Source of the DNA: Pseudomonadota bacterium
Lineage (GTDB): Bacteria > Pseudomonadota > Alphaproteobacteria > Rhizobiales > Xanthobacteraceae
Reading direction: 5' to 3'
Assembly (NCBI GenBank): GCA_023404675.1
Contig: JAEYAW010000031.1
Coordinates: 248,001 to 312,000 of the forward strand
Length of the DNA: 64,000 nucleotides
Part shown: positions 7,580-15,496 of the stretch, piece after piece
Numbering within the stretch: position 1 is the first letter of the stretch
How the letters are laid out: every line of letters starts with the position of its first letter
Made by a program: the position numbers and the translations under genes
Notes under the pieces: model-generated
Told to the model about the DNA's origin: nothing
Database searches by the model: none
What the model saw: only the letters and a program-made list of their open reading frames with translations

Positions 7580-8898
7580 TAGGTCTCCTTACCCGTCACG
7601 CGCCGCCAGAAATCGGACATCAGCGCGGGATCGCGCAACCGCTCGACCTCTTCCCAGCGTGGATAACCCTTCCGAAACTGCTCGCCGGTCATGGTCGCGT
7701 CCTTGGCCGGATACATCGCCCCGCCCGCCTCCGCCGCCATGGCGTTGAGGCGGTCGATCAGACGGCGGGTGCTGTCGCCCTTGTTGGGGAAGTCCAGCGC
7801 CAGTGTGATTCCGGGCCGGGGAAACGACAGCACACCGGGCGAGGCCAGATCGCCGAAGGTCTTGAGCACGATCAGGAACGACCCCTGCTTCGCATCGGCC
7901 GCTGCACCCAGCATGGCCCGCATCACGTCGCGTCCGCCCTCAAGCGGCACCACGCACTGAAACTGATAGAAGCCGCGCTTGCCGTAGAGCTTGTTCCAGC
8001 CGGCGATGGCGTCGAGCGGATAGAAGAAGCCGTCGTAATGCGCGCGCCGGACACCCTCACGCCAGGAATAGCGGCGATAGAGACCGTTGAACGCACGCAT
8101 CGACAGAGCATTCAGCAGCATACCCGGCGCGTCGAGCGGCACGGCGAGGCGCGGCGCGCGATGCGGAACGAGATCGCCCATCGCGGCGGGGCGCCCGCGC
8201 ATGTAAAGACCGCGGCCGATGTCGTCGCCGGTGGCAAAACAATCTACCCACGCGACCGTGTAGGGCCAATCCTCGCTCCCGCCATTCACCCGCAGCAGGT
8301 CGTCGAGATTGGCGACCGGCAGCGTTTCGGTTTCCAGATACGCGGATGAGATTTTCGTCAGCGTCAGCGTGACATCGAGAATGATGCCGGTGAGGCCAAG
8401 CCCCCCCACGGTGGCGGCGAACAATTCCGGGTTCTGCGCGGGCGAGACGTCGGCGACGGATCCATCCGACCGCGCCAGCGTGAGCGCCGCGACGTGCCGG
8501 CCGAAAGTTCCCATGCCGTGGTGATTCTTGCCGTGAACATCGTTGGCAACCGCACCCGCAACCGTCACGAACTTGGTGCCGGGCGTCACCGGCACGAACC
8601 AGCCGCGCGGCACAGCAACGCGCAGCAGCGCATCCAGCGTGACACCGGCTTCCACGGTCACCTGCCCGGTGGTCCAGTCGGCGGCGACGAAGCGGTCGAG
8701 ACCGCTCATGTCGAGCAGCGCATGTCCCTGATTGAGGCAGACATCGCCGTAGGACCGGCGCATGCCGACCGCCAGCGCCGGTCCTTTGGGAAAGCTGCCC
8801 CGAAGCTCGCGCGGCCAGACCGGACGGTGCAGCGCGTGCGAGGGCGCGGCGAGCCGCCCCCACGCCGATACCTTGACGGGAGCCGCTACAGCCGTCAT
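7579..8898 (-). CDS. dprE1: DprE1-like FAD-dependent polyprenylphosphoryl-ribose oxidase
   Basis: A 439-residue VAO-type flavoprotein. The stretch VHGKNHHGMGTFGRHV (residues 121-136) matches the flavin-contacting HGKNHH region of mycobacterial DprE1. The C-terminal block PGITLALDFPNK to YPAKDATMT keeps the substrate-site lysine (K399, equivalent to Mtb K418). Where Mtb DprE1 has Cys387, the target of benzothiazinones, this protein has Ala367. DprE1 oxidises the C2 hydroxyl of polyprenyl-phosphate ribose. It is the first gene of the minus-strand operon and is divergent from gmd. The ATG at 8898 gives the expected N-terminus. Alternative: another sugar-alcohol oxidase of the ALO family, less likely given DprE2 and UbiA in the same operon. 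Confidence 0.85.
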   Translation of the reverse strand: MTAVAAPVKVSAWGRLAAPSHALHRPVWPRELRGSFPKGPALAVGMRRSYGDVCLNQGHALLDMSGLDRFVAADWTTGQVTVEAGVTLDALLRVAVPRGWFVPVTPGTKFVTVAGAVANDVHGKNHHGMGTFGRHVAALTLARSDGSVADVSPAQNPELFAATVGGLGLTGIILDVTLTLTKISSAYLETETLPVANLDDLLRVNGGSEDWPYTVAWVDCFATGDDIGRGLYMRGRPAAMGDLVPHRAPRLAVPLDAPGMLLNALSMRAFNGLYRRYSWREGVRRAHYDGFFYPLDAIAGWNKLYGKRGFYQFQCVVPLEGGRDVMRAMLGAAADAKQGSFLIVLKTFGDLASPGVLSFPRPGITLALDFPNKGDSTRRLIDRLNAMAAEAGGAMYPAKDATMTGEQFRKGYPRWEEVERLRDPALMSDFWRRVTGKET

Positions 8899-9118
8899 CG
8901 CTTTGTTCCGGCGAACGGATTAACCGGCCGCCTCGTCCCAAAGAGTATGGCCAGCCGACTGGGCATCACGGAAAAGTTCTGAAAATACAAGACCTTCTCC
9001 CGGAAGACCCGCTCTTTCGTGGGTTGATCGCGGACCGAAATCATCCTAGAAGGCGGCGCGCCCCAGCCGCGACACCCTGGACCGTTCTGGCGGCCGATAA
9101 ACAAGAGTTTTGCCCTCG

Positions 9119-10210
9119 ATGTCAAAGAAAACCGCACTCATCACCGGCGTGACCGGACAGGACGGCGCCTATCTCGCCGAACTGCTCCTGACCAAGGGTT
9201 ACGCGGTGCACGGCATCAAGCGACGGGCCTCGCTGTTCAATACAGACCGCATCGATCACCTTTATACCGACGAGCACGAGCGCAAGCTCGACCTCACGCT
9301 GCATTATGGCGACCTGACCGATTCCTCGAGCCTGATCCGCATCGTCGAGCAGGTGCAGCCGGACGAGATCTACAATCTCGCGGCGCAGAGCCATGTCGCG
9401 GTGTCGTTCGAGGAACCGGAATACACCGCCAATTCCGACGCACTCGGCGCGCTGCGCATGCTGGAGGCGATCCGCATCCTCGGCCTCGAAAAGAAATCCA
9501 AGTTCTATCAGGCCTCGACGTCGGAGCTTTACGGCCTCGTGCAGGAAGTGCCGCAGAAGGAAACCACGCCGTTCTATCCGCGCTCGCCTTACGCGGTAGC
9601 GAAGCTTTACGCCTACTGGATCACGGTGAACTACCGCGAGGCCTACGGCATCTATGCCTGCAACGGCATCCTGTTCAATCATGAGTCGCCGCTGCGCGGA
9701 GAAACCTTCGTCACCCGCAAGATCACGCGCGCGCTGGCCCATATCCATGTTGGTCAGCAGGAGCGGCTCTATCTCGGCAACCTCGACGCCCGGCGCGACT
9801 GGGGCCATGCCCGCGACTATGTCGAGATGATGTGGCTGATGCTGCAGCAGGAGAGCGCGGAGGATTTCGTCATCGCTACCGGCGAGCAGCATTCGGTGCG
9901 CGAATTCGTCGAGATCGCCGCGCGCGAACTCGGCATCACGGTGCGCTGGGAGGGCAAAGACGCCGACGAGAAGGGCTACGACGCCGCGACCGGCAAGTGC
10001 ATCGTCGCCATCGATCCGCGCTACTACCGCCCAACCGAGGTGGAGACGCTGCTCGGCGACGCGACCAAGGCGAAGCAGAAACTCGGCTGGACGCCAAAAA
10101 CCTCGTTCCAGAGCCTCGTGACCGAGATGATGCAGGAAGACCTCAAGATCGCCCGGCGCGACCAGCTGGTGCGGCAGCAGGGCTTCCGCTACTACGCCCC
10201 GCGCGAGTGA
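9119..10210 (+). CDS. gmd: GDP-mannose 4,6-dehydratase
   Basis: A 363-residue extended SDR that converts GDP-mannose to GDP-4-keto-6-deoxymannose, the precursor of GDP-fucose, GDP-rhamnose or GDP-perosamine. Gmd signatures are the N-terminal GVTGQDGAYLAELL, KRRASLFNTDRIDHLY, catalytic YAVAK, and LGNLDARRDWGHARDYV. The substrate loop reads NHESPLRGETFVTRK, where most Gmd proteins have SPRRGETF, a minor variation. ATG 9119 was chosen over an upstream TTG at 9110. It is the first gene of a plus-strand operon with a glycosyltransferase and an ABC exporter. No gene for the next step (fcl, rmd or per) is in the window, so the final 6-deoxyhexose is unknown. Confidence 0.95.
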   Translation: MSKKTALITGVTGQDGAYLAELLLTKGYAVHGIKRRASLFNTDRIDHLYTDEHERKLDLTLHYGDLTDSSSLIRIVEQVQPDEIYNLAAQSHVAVSFEEPEYTANSDALGALRMLEAIRILGLEKKSKFYQASTSELYGLVQEVPQKETTPFYPRSPYAVAKLYAYWITVNYREAYGIYACNGILFNHESPLRGETFVTRKITRALAHIHVGQQERLYLGNLDARRDWGHARDYVEMMWLMLQQESAEDFVIATGEQHSVREFVEIAARELGITVRWEGKDADEKGYDAATGKCIVAIDPRYYRPTEVETLLGDATKAKQKLGWTPKTSFQSLVTEMMQEDLKIARRDQLVRQQGFRYYAPRE

Positions 10211-10254
10211 CGGACGCCGCCGCGTCCGCCCCTCAGGAACGGCGCCCGGTCCTG

Positions 10255-11421
10255 ATGACCCAGCCCCTCACCATCGTCCACAGCTATAAGGTCTACCGTC
10301 CCGATCTGGACGGCGGGATCCCGTTCGCCATGGCCACGCTGGCCAAGGGCACTGCGGGCGGTCTGCACCACAAGATTCTGGTGGCCCGGCTGAAGGGCGC
10401 GGGCCGTAGCCTCACCGTGGACGACGTGCCGGTCGAGGCCGTCACCTCGTTCGGCAACGTGGCCTCGACCCCGATGGCACCGACTTATCCTTTGGCGCTG
10501 CTGCGCGCCGCGCGGGATGCCGACGTTCTGGTCGTACACCTGCCCTTCCCCATCGCTGACATCACCATCCCGCTGCTGCCCCGCCACGCGCCGCTGATCG
10601 TCTACTGGCACGCCGACATCGTGAAGCAGCGGACCCTGCGCGCGCTGCTCTCGCCCGCCTTCCGCAACACCCTGCACCGCGCCGACAGGATCGTGGTGGC
10701 GGACCAGTCCACCATCGACCAGTCCCTTTTTCTGCCACCGTTTGCGGACAAGTGTTCCATCGTGCCCTACGGGATCGACCTCAGCCAGTGGACCACCAGC
10801 AGCGAGGCGGAACAGGCAGCCGCCGCTGCGTTGCGGGCGAAGCATCCGCGCCTGATCGTGGCGATCGGCCGGCTGGTTCCCTACAAGGGGTTTTCGGTTC
10901 TGGTGCAGGCCCTCAAGGACATCGACGGCGCGCACGTGGCGATCATCGGCGACGGGCCGCTGCGCGAGGAACTGACCGGGCAGGCACGCGAACTGGGTGT
11001 CGCGGGCCGGCTGACCCTGACGGGACGGTTGCCTGTGGCCGATGTCAGGGCCTATATGCACGCCGCGCGGGTCTTCGCCTTTCCCTCCGTGACAAAGGCC
11101 GAGGCGTTTGGCATTGTCCAGCTCGAGGCGATGGCGACGGGACTGCCCGTCGTGAACACCGAACTCGGCACCGCCGTCTCGCGGATCGCCCGCGACGGAC
11201 GGGAGGGATTCACCGTCCAGCCCCACGACGCTCAGGGACTGGCAACGGCGCTGCGGCGGATTCTCGATGAGCCGGGCCTGGCGGAACGTCTCGGCGAGGC
11301 TGGCCGGCAGCGGGCCCATCTGGAATATAGCGAAACCACCTATCTCGACCGCATGAACGCGGTATATCACGAGGCGATCGGCCAGCGGCGCGCGGCGATC
11401 GGATATCCGGACAGGCCATGA
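10255..11421 (+). CDS. Glycosyltransferase family 4
   Basis: A 388-residue GT-B enzyme. It has the N-terminal glycine-rich YRPDLDGGIPFAM loop, the mid-protein IVPYGIDLSQW, the second-domain LIVAIGRLVPYKGFSVL, and the donor-site E-x7-E pattern in KAEAFGIVQLEAMATGLPVV. Retaining transferases of this family build O-antigen or capsule chains from nucleotide sugars. Donor and acceptor are unknown; a GDP-sugar is suggested by the adjacent gmd. The ATG at 10255 lacks a close Shine-Dalgarno sequence; GTG 10207, overlapping the gmd stop, is an in-frame alternative. The stop overlaps the next gene's start. Confidence 0.88.
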   Translation: MTQPLTIVHSYKVYRPDLDGGIPFAMATLAKGTAGGLHHKILVARLKGAGRSLTVDDVPVEAVTSFGNVASTPMAPTYPLALLRAARDADVLVVHLPFPIADITIPLLPRHAPLIVYWHADIVKQRTLRALLSPAFRNTLHRADRIVVADQSTIDQSLFLPPFADKCSIVPYGIDLSQWTTSSEAEQAAAAALRAKHPRLIVAIGRLVPYKGFSVLVQALKDIDGAHVAIIGDGPLREELTGQARELGVAGRLTLTGRLPVADVRAYMHAARVFAFPSVTKAEAFGIVQLEAMATGLPVVNTELGTAVSRIARDGREGFTVQPHDAQGLATALRRILDEPGLAERLGEAGRQRAHLEYSETTYLDRMNAVYHEAIGQRRAAIGYPDRP

Positions 11422-12257
11422 CGATCATTCTCGACCCTAAGCGGATGCCGCTCATCGAACGCGGCCCCGGCAACAACCTCAAGACGGCCCTCTCCGACGT
11501 GATGGAAGGGTTGCGCATCTGGCCGCTGTGGATGCGGCTCGGCTGGAACGACATCCTGCAGCGCTACCGGCGCTCGATGCTCGGCCCGTTCTGGCTCACC
11601 GCCAGCATGGCCGTGATGGTGGTGTCGCTCGGCGTGATCTATGCGGAACTGTTCAAACAGCCGATCGACAACTTCCTGCCCTATCTGTGCGTGGGCCTTT
11701 TGGTGTGGAGCCTGATTTCCGGCTTCCTGCTCGACGGCGGTACGCTGTTCACTGGCTCGGAGTCCTACATCAAGCAGGTGCGGCTGCCCTACTTCGCCTA
11801 TGTCTACCGCTCCGCGTGGAGCAAGCTGATCATCTTCGCCCATAACTTCGTCATCTATCTCGGCGTCCTGATCTATTTCGAGATCTGGCCGGGCGCGACC
11901 GCGCTGCTGGCGATTCCGGGCCTGTTTCTCGTGCTGATGAACGGCGCGCTGGCGGGCCTGTGCATCGGCATGATCTCGGCGCGGTTCCGCGACGTTCCGC
12001 AGCTGATCAATTCCGTCGTGCAGATCCTGTTCTTCCTGACGCCGATCTTCTGGACGCCGGATTCCCTGAAGGGCCGCGCCTACGTCGTCGACATCAACCC
12101 GTTCTATCATCTCGTCGAGATCGTGCGTGCACCGCTGCTCGGGCATGTCCCCTCCGAGACGACCGTTCTGTATGTGCTTGTATTGACCGTGCTGAACATT
12201 CTGGTCTCGGGCGCGTTTTTCGCGCGCTTCCGTTCCCGCATTTCCTACTGGGTCTGA
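11418..12257 (+). CDS. ABC-2 type polysaccharide export permease (Wzm/KpsM-like)
   Basis: A 279-residue inner-membrane protein with a cytoplasmic N-terminal amphipathic region and about six membrane helices. Residues about 42-55 (DILQRYRRSMLGPF) match the conserved R-Y-x-x-S-x-L-G-x-F element of O-antigen and teichoic-acid ABC permeases. The ATG overlaps the glycosyltransferase stop and the ATPase gene follows after 3 bases, so the pair is coupled. Together they would export a lipid-linked polysaccharide to the periplasm. Confidence 0.92.
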   Translation: MTIILDPKRMPLIERGPGNNLKTALSDVMEGLRIWPLWMRLGWNDILQRYRRSMLGPFWLTASMAVMVVSLGVIYAELFKQPIDNFLPYLCVGLLVWSLISGFLLDGGTLFTGSESYIKQVRLPYFAYVYRSAWSKLIIFAHNFVIYLGVLIYFEIWPGATALLAIPGLFLVLMNGALAGLCIGMISARFRDVPQLINSVVQILFFLTPIFWTPDSLKGRAYVVDINPFYHLVEIVRAPLLGHVPSETTVLYVLVLTVLNILVSGAFFARFRSRISYWV

Positions 12258-12260
12258 ATC

Positions 12261-13085
12261 ATGGCCAAGCTGATCAAGCCCGCATTGCCGCCGGCCGAAC
12301 TGACGCTCGAAAATGTCAGCGTCTCGTTCCCGATCTATCACGGCGGCTCGCGCTCGCTGAAGAAAGCGCTGCTGTTTCGCGGCACCGGTGGACAACTTGC
12401 GACCGATGCCAACCAGCGCATCATGGTCGAGGCGCTGCGCAATGTCTCCTACAAGTTCGAGGTTGGCGACCGCGTCGCGCTGATCGGATCGAACGGCGCG
12501 GGCAAGACCACGCTGCTGCGTGTGATGGCCGGCATCTACGAGCCGGTCGGCGGCAAGGTGAGAAGCCGCGGCCGCATCTCGCCGATGTTCGACATCGGCC
12601 TCGGGATCGACAGCGAAATCTCCGGCTACGACAATATCCGCCTGCGCGGACTGATTCTTGGCTTGAGCGCCGAAGAGATCGAGGCGCGGATGGCCGATAT
12701 CGTCGAGTTCACCGAACTCGGCGACTATCTCGACATTCCGGTGCGCACCTATTCCTCCGGCATGATGACGCGGCTCACCTTCGCGGTCGCGACCTGCTTC
12801 GCGCCGGAAATCCTCTTGATGGACGAATGGATCATGGCGGGCGACGCCACCTTCATGGCGAAGGCGCAGGCGCGCATCGCCTCGTTCGTCGAACAGGCCA
12901 GCGTGCTCGTGCTCGCCTCGCACAGCGTCGCGATCTGCCGCCGCTGGTGCAACAAGGCCATCTGGCTGGAGAAGGGCCAGATCCGGCAGGCGGGCGAGAT
13001 CAACGAACTGCTCGACCACTACATCGAGGTCACCGGCTACGACGAGAAGCAGGCCGCGCCCGCACTGGATCGCCAGATCGCCTGA
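12261..13085 (+). CDS. ABC transporter ATP-binding protein, polysaccharide export (Wzt/KpsT-like)
   Basis: A 274-residue ATPase with Walker A GSNGAGKTTL, an S-S-G-M-M-T-R-L signature loop, Walker B EILLMDEW and a switch histidine in LASHSV. The LFRGTGG insertion near the N-terminus and the family-specific YSSGMMTRL identify the O-antigen/teichoic-acid subgroup. It ends about residue 274, so it lacks the C-terminal carbohydrate-binding domain found in Wzt proteins that recognise a capped O-antigen. It therefore resembles the general KpsT/TagH form. It converges on the Nudix gene with one base between the stops. Confidence 0.92.
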   Translation: MAKLIKPALPPAELTLENVSVSFPIYHGGSRSLKKALLFRGTGGQLATDANQRIMVEALRNVSYKFEVGDRVALIGSNGAGKTTLLRVMAGIYEPVGGKVRSRGRISPMFDIGLGIDSEISGYDNIRLRGLILGLSAEEIEARMADIVEFTELGDYLDIPVRTYSSGMMTRLTFAVATCFAPEILLMDEWIMAGDATFMAKAQARIASFVEQASVLVLASHSVAICRRWCNKAIWLEKGQIRQAGEINELLDHYIEVTGYDEKQAAPALDRQIA

Positions 13086-13086
13086 G

Positions 13087-13644
13087 CTACAGCCATCCCT
13101 TGGCGCGCGCGATGGCGCCGAGGTGCATGGCGTGATCCAGTTCGCCGGAATCGGCGGCGGCCCTGATCTCGTCGAGCGTGTAGAAACCCTGCACCAGATC
13201 CTCGCCCTCGTCGAAGCGCGTCGCTTCCTGGGCTTCGAACCGGCACGCGAAGACGTGCAGGCGATTGGTATGGGTAGCCGGGTTTGCACCGAACGCGCCG
13301 AGGCCGCGCCAGCCGCCGGCGCGGATTCCGGTTTCTTCCAGCAATTCGCGCTGCGCGCCGGCAAGCGGCGTCTCGCCAGGATCAATCGCGCCGCCCGGCA
13401 GTTCCAGCGTCACCTTGCCGAGACCATGGCGATACTGCCGCACCATGCAGATGCGATCGTCGCCATCGAAACAGACGATATGCACCCATTCCGGATACGA
13501 CAGCACGTAGAACGGCGAGAGCGTGACGCCCTGCGGCGTGACGCAGGTGTCGGCGCGCAGATCGATCCAGCGGTCCTTGATGATGGTGCGCGACGCCGTA
13601 ACGGTCCAAGCGCCGGGGGAAGTCTTGTCGATCTTGTTGGTCAT
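13087..13644 (-). CDS. Nudix hydrolase (ADP-ribose pyrophosphatase-like)
   Basis: A 185-residue protein with a complete Nudix box: GAIDPGETPLAGAQRELLEE followed by TGI, fitting G-x5-E-x7-R-E-U-x-E-E-x-G-U. The upstream FYVLSYPEWVHIVCF and VRQYRHG strands are typical of ADP-sugar pyrophosphatases that split nucleoside diphosphate-sugars. Substrate inferred only by similarity. It lies 8 bases downstream of the methyltransferase/dioxygenase-like gene on the same strand and is probably co-transcribed with it. Confidence 0.88.
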   Translation of the reverse strand: MTNKIDKTSPGAWTVTASRTIIKDRWIDLRADTCVTPQGVTLSPFYVLSYPEWVHIVCFDGDDRICMVRQYRHGLGKVTLELPGGAIDPGETPLAGAQRELLEETGIRAGGWRGLGAFGANPATHTNRLHVFACRFEAQEATRFDEGEDLVQGFYTLDEIRAAADSGELDHAMHLGAIARAKGWL

Positions 13645-13652
13645 CCTGCCTG

Positions 13653-15209
13653 TCAGTCGTCGTGCTCGCTGTCATTCGCGGCCGGCTTCGCCCGGCCCAT
13701 GCTCTCCAGCATCCGCTCCTGACCGGCCAGATGCCGGCGCGCGGACGAACGATCCGGCCCCTCCATCACACCATACTGGATCGTGACCAGTGGCGCCGGG
13801 CCGACCGGTCCGCGGAACAGCAGGCGGCGGTGCCGGATCATCACATCTCCCGGTTCAAGCGCAATGACGCGCTCGACGGCCTTGCGCGCGGTCATCTCCT
13901 GAGCGAACAGCGGCGCCAGCAGGCGGCGCGCATCGCGAGGCCACTGCGGATCGTCATCCTCGCCGCGAAGACCGTCGCGGACCCGATGGCGGTCGACAGG
14001 CGGCCAGCGGTGTGATCCGGGCACGACCGTCATCGCAGACGCACCCTCCCCCATCGGCGCGAGCGCGATGCAGACCGCCACGCCGTGACCGTCATGCTCC
14101 GCATCGATCAGCAACGCATCCTGCCCCCAGCCTTCGACGATTTCGCCGCCGGCGGATGCGCAGCAAATCTCCACCCGCTCGATCAGGAGATGATCGATCA
14201 AATCCGCAAGCGGCTTGAATTGCGCGACGTGCTCGACCGCTTCGGTATCGAGCACCGAGGGATTACCCGTCGCCACGGGAGCCCGGCTGCGGCCGACGAG
14301 ATCCGCCGGCAGCAGACCCCGCGCGACGAAGCAGCCCTCAGTACGCCAGGCTTTCTGGGCATCGGTCAGGAACGTTTCGTCAAGCGCCGCGCGATCCAGC
14401 AGCGGCAGATCGGAATCCTCGATCGTCGCCCGCACGTCATCCAAGCCCGGTCGGGCGTGCAATGGCTTCGTCGCCAGCACCCGCAGGACATCGTTACCGT
14501 CGGGGCCGGCGAATGGGGTGATGCCGACGCGGTAAAGGCCCGCTTCCTCGCAGAGTCGGCGCAGCCCCTCCTCCGTGAAGTAGCTCATGTAGCACCACGT
14601 CAGCAGATACGGCCAGTTCCAGCCATCGCGCCGGCGGGCAGCCGAGCCGAAATTCGGCACCGTCGCATAAAATGTTCCGCCGGGGCGCAGCGCCGCCATG
14701 CACGCCGCAAGGAAGGCGCGGGGCTCGGCCGCATATTGCAGCGCGTCGAGCGCCAGCACCACGTCGTACATGCCGGGTTCGACATCGGCACGTTCGATTC
14801 GCGCATCCACGATCGGTACGCGATAATATTTGCGGCCGATGTCGGCGAGCGCACGCCAGGGCTCGACGCCCTGCACGGTCCAGCCATGGGCGCGGAAATG
14901 CACCAGCACATGACCAGGCCCGCAGCCGACATCCAACAGCGACAGCCCCGGCTGCTCGACCGGATCGACGCGGTAGCGCGCCAGTTCATAGATGATCGCC
15001 TTTCCGACATCGAAGTCGAAACTGGCGAAGTCGGACTGGTAGAGCGAGGCGGGTGCATCCGTCAGGTCATATTCAAGCGGCGGCGATACAAACCCGCTCG
15101 CGCACGCCTCGCAGACAAACACCGCCCTCAGCCAGACCGGATCGGTCCAGCCCGGAGTGCTCGCGTCATGGCCGCATATCGGGCAAGCGGGGCAAGACAA
15201 GTCCGTCAT
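13653..15209 (-). CDS. Two-domain protein: SAM methyltransferase plus PhyH-like domain
   Basis: A 518-residue protein. Residues 1-45 hold a likely zinc ribbon (C-x2-C-x2-C at the start and C-x2-C near residue 38). A class I methyltransferase domain follows, with LSLLDVGCGPGHVL (about 88-101) and LRPGGTFYATVPN. From about residue 285 the sequence resembles the phytanoyl-CoA dioxygenase (PhyH) Fe/2-oxoglutarate fold, ending with VVPGSHRW and GDVMIRHRRLLFRGP. The first facial-triad motif, normally H-x-D, appears as W-G-Q-D, so the first iron-binding histidine seems to be replaced by glycine. Role unknown; such proteins occur in polysaccharide loci. ATG 15209 was chosen; the frame extends to 15308 without domain support. 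Confidence 0.72.
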   Translation of the reverse strand: MTDLSCPACPICGHDASTPGWTDPVWLRAVFVCEACASGFVSPPLEYDLTDAPASLYQSDFASFDFDVGKAIIYELARYRVDPVEQPGLSLLDVGCGPGHVLVHFRAHGWTVQGVEPWRALADIGRKYYRVPIVDARIERADVEPGMYDVVLALDALQYAAEPRAFLAACMAALRPGGTFYATVPNFGSAARRRDGWNWPYLLTWCYMSYFTEEGLRRLCEEAGLYRVGITPFAGPDGNDVLRVLATKPLHARPGLDDVRATIEDSDLPLLDRAALDETFLTDAQKAWRTEGCFVARGLLPADLVGRSRAPVATGNPSVLDTEAVEHVAQFKPLADLIDHLLIERVEICCASAGGEIVEGWGQDALLIDAEHDGHGVAVCIALAPMGEGASAMTVVPGSHRWPPVDRHRVRDGLRGEDDDPQWPRDARRLLAPLFAQEMTARKAVERVIALEPGDVMIRHRRLLFRGPVGPAPLVTIQYGVMEGPDRSSARRHLAGQERMLESMGRAKPAANDSEHDD

Positions 15210-15496
15210 CCGAAACCTGTAAACATGAGGGGCTTGAACCCTGCAAACGCTAAAATAGTATGACGACGGTTGTCGTTGATTGAACCGTATGGCGTCGACC
15301 GACACCATAGATCACGTGGCGATGCGCAACATCAGTAACCATCACGCACAACGCTGCACCGCAACCTCGACGCAGGCCCGCCAGGAACATTGCCGGACCT
15401 TCGAACGAGCCGTAACGTCCCGAATCAGGCCGCCAGTGATTTGCCGCAGCCACCCATTGTTTCAATGTTAACGTTCGTTCCCGGGAGACCCCACCA
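15210..15496. other. Divergent intergenic region
   Basis: Around 287 bases between the divergent methyltransferase/PhyH-like and metalloprotease genes. It must hold both promoters, but no unambiguous -35/-10 pair, repeat or RNA gene was recognised. The protease start is preceded by GGGAG. Confidence 0.3.

Noticed and set aside
1778..8898. The DPA-like operon as a Nod-factor arabinosylation (noe) locus
   Set aside because: No nod, nif or other symbiosis genes appear in the window, and the neighbours are polysaccharide export genes.
11367..13385. A 672-codon minus-strand frame opposite the ABC exporter genes
   Set aside because: Both ABC genes have complete motifs and coupled starts; the antisense translation is Arg/Asp/Gln-rich without domains.
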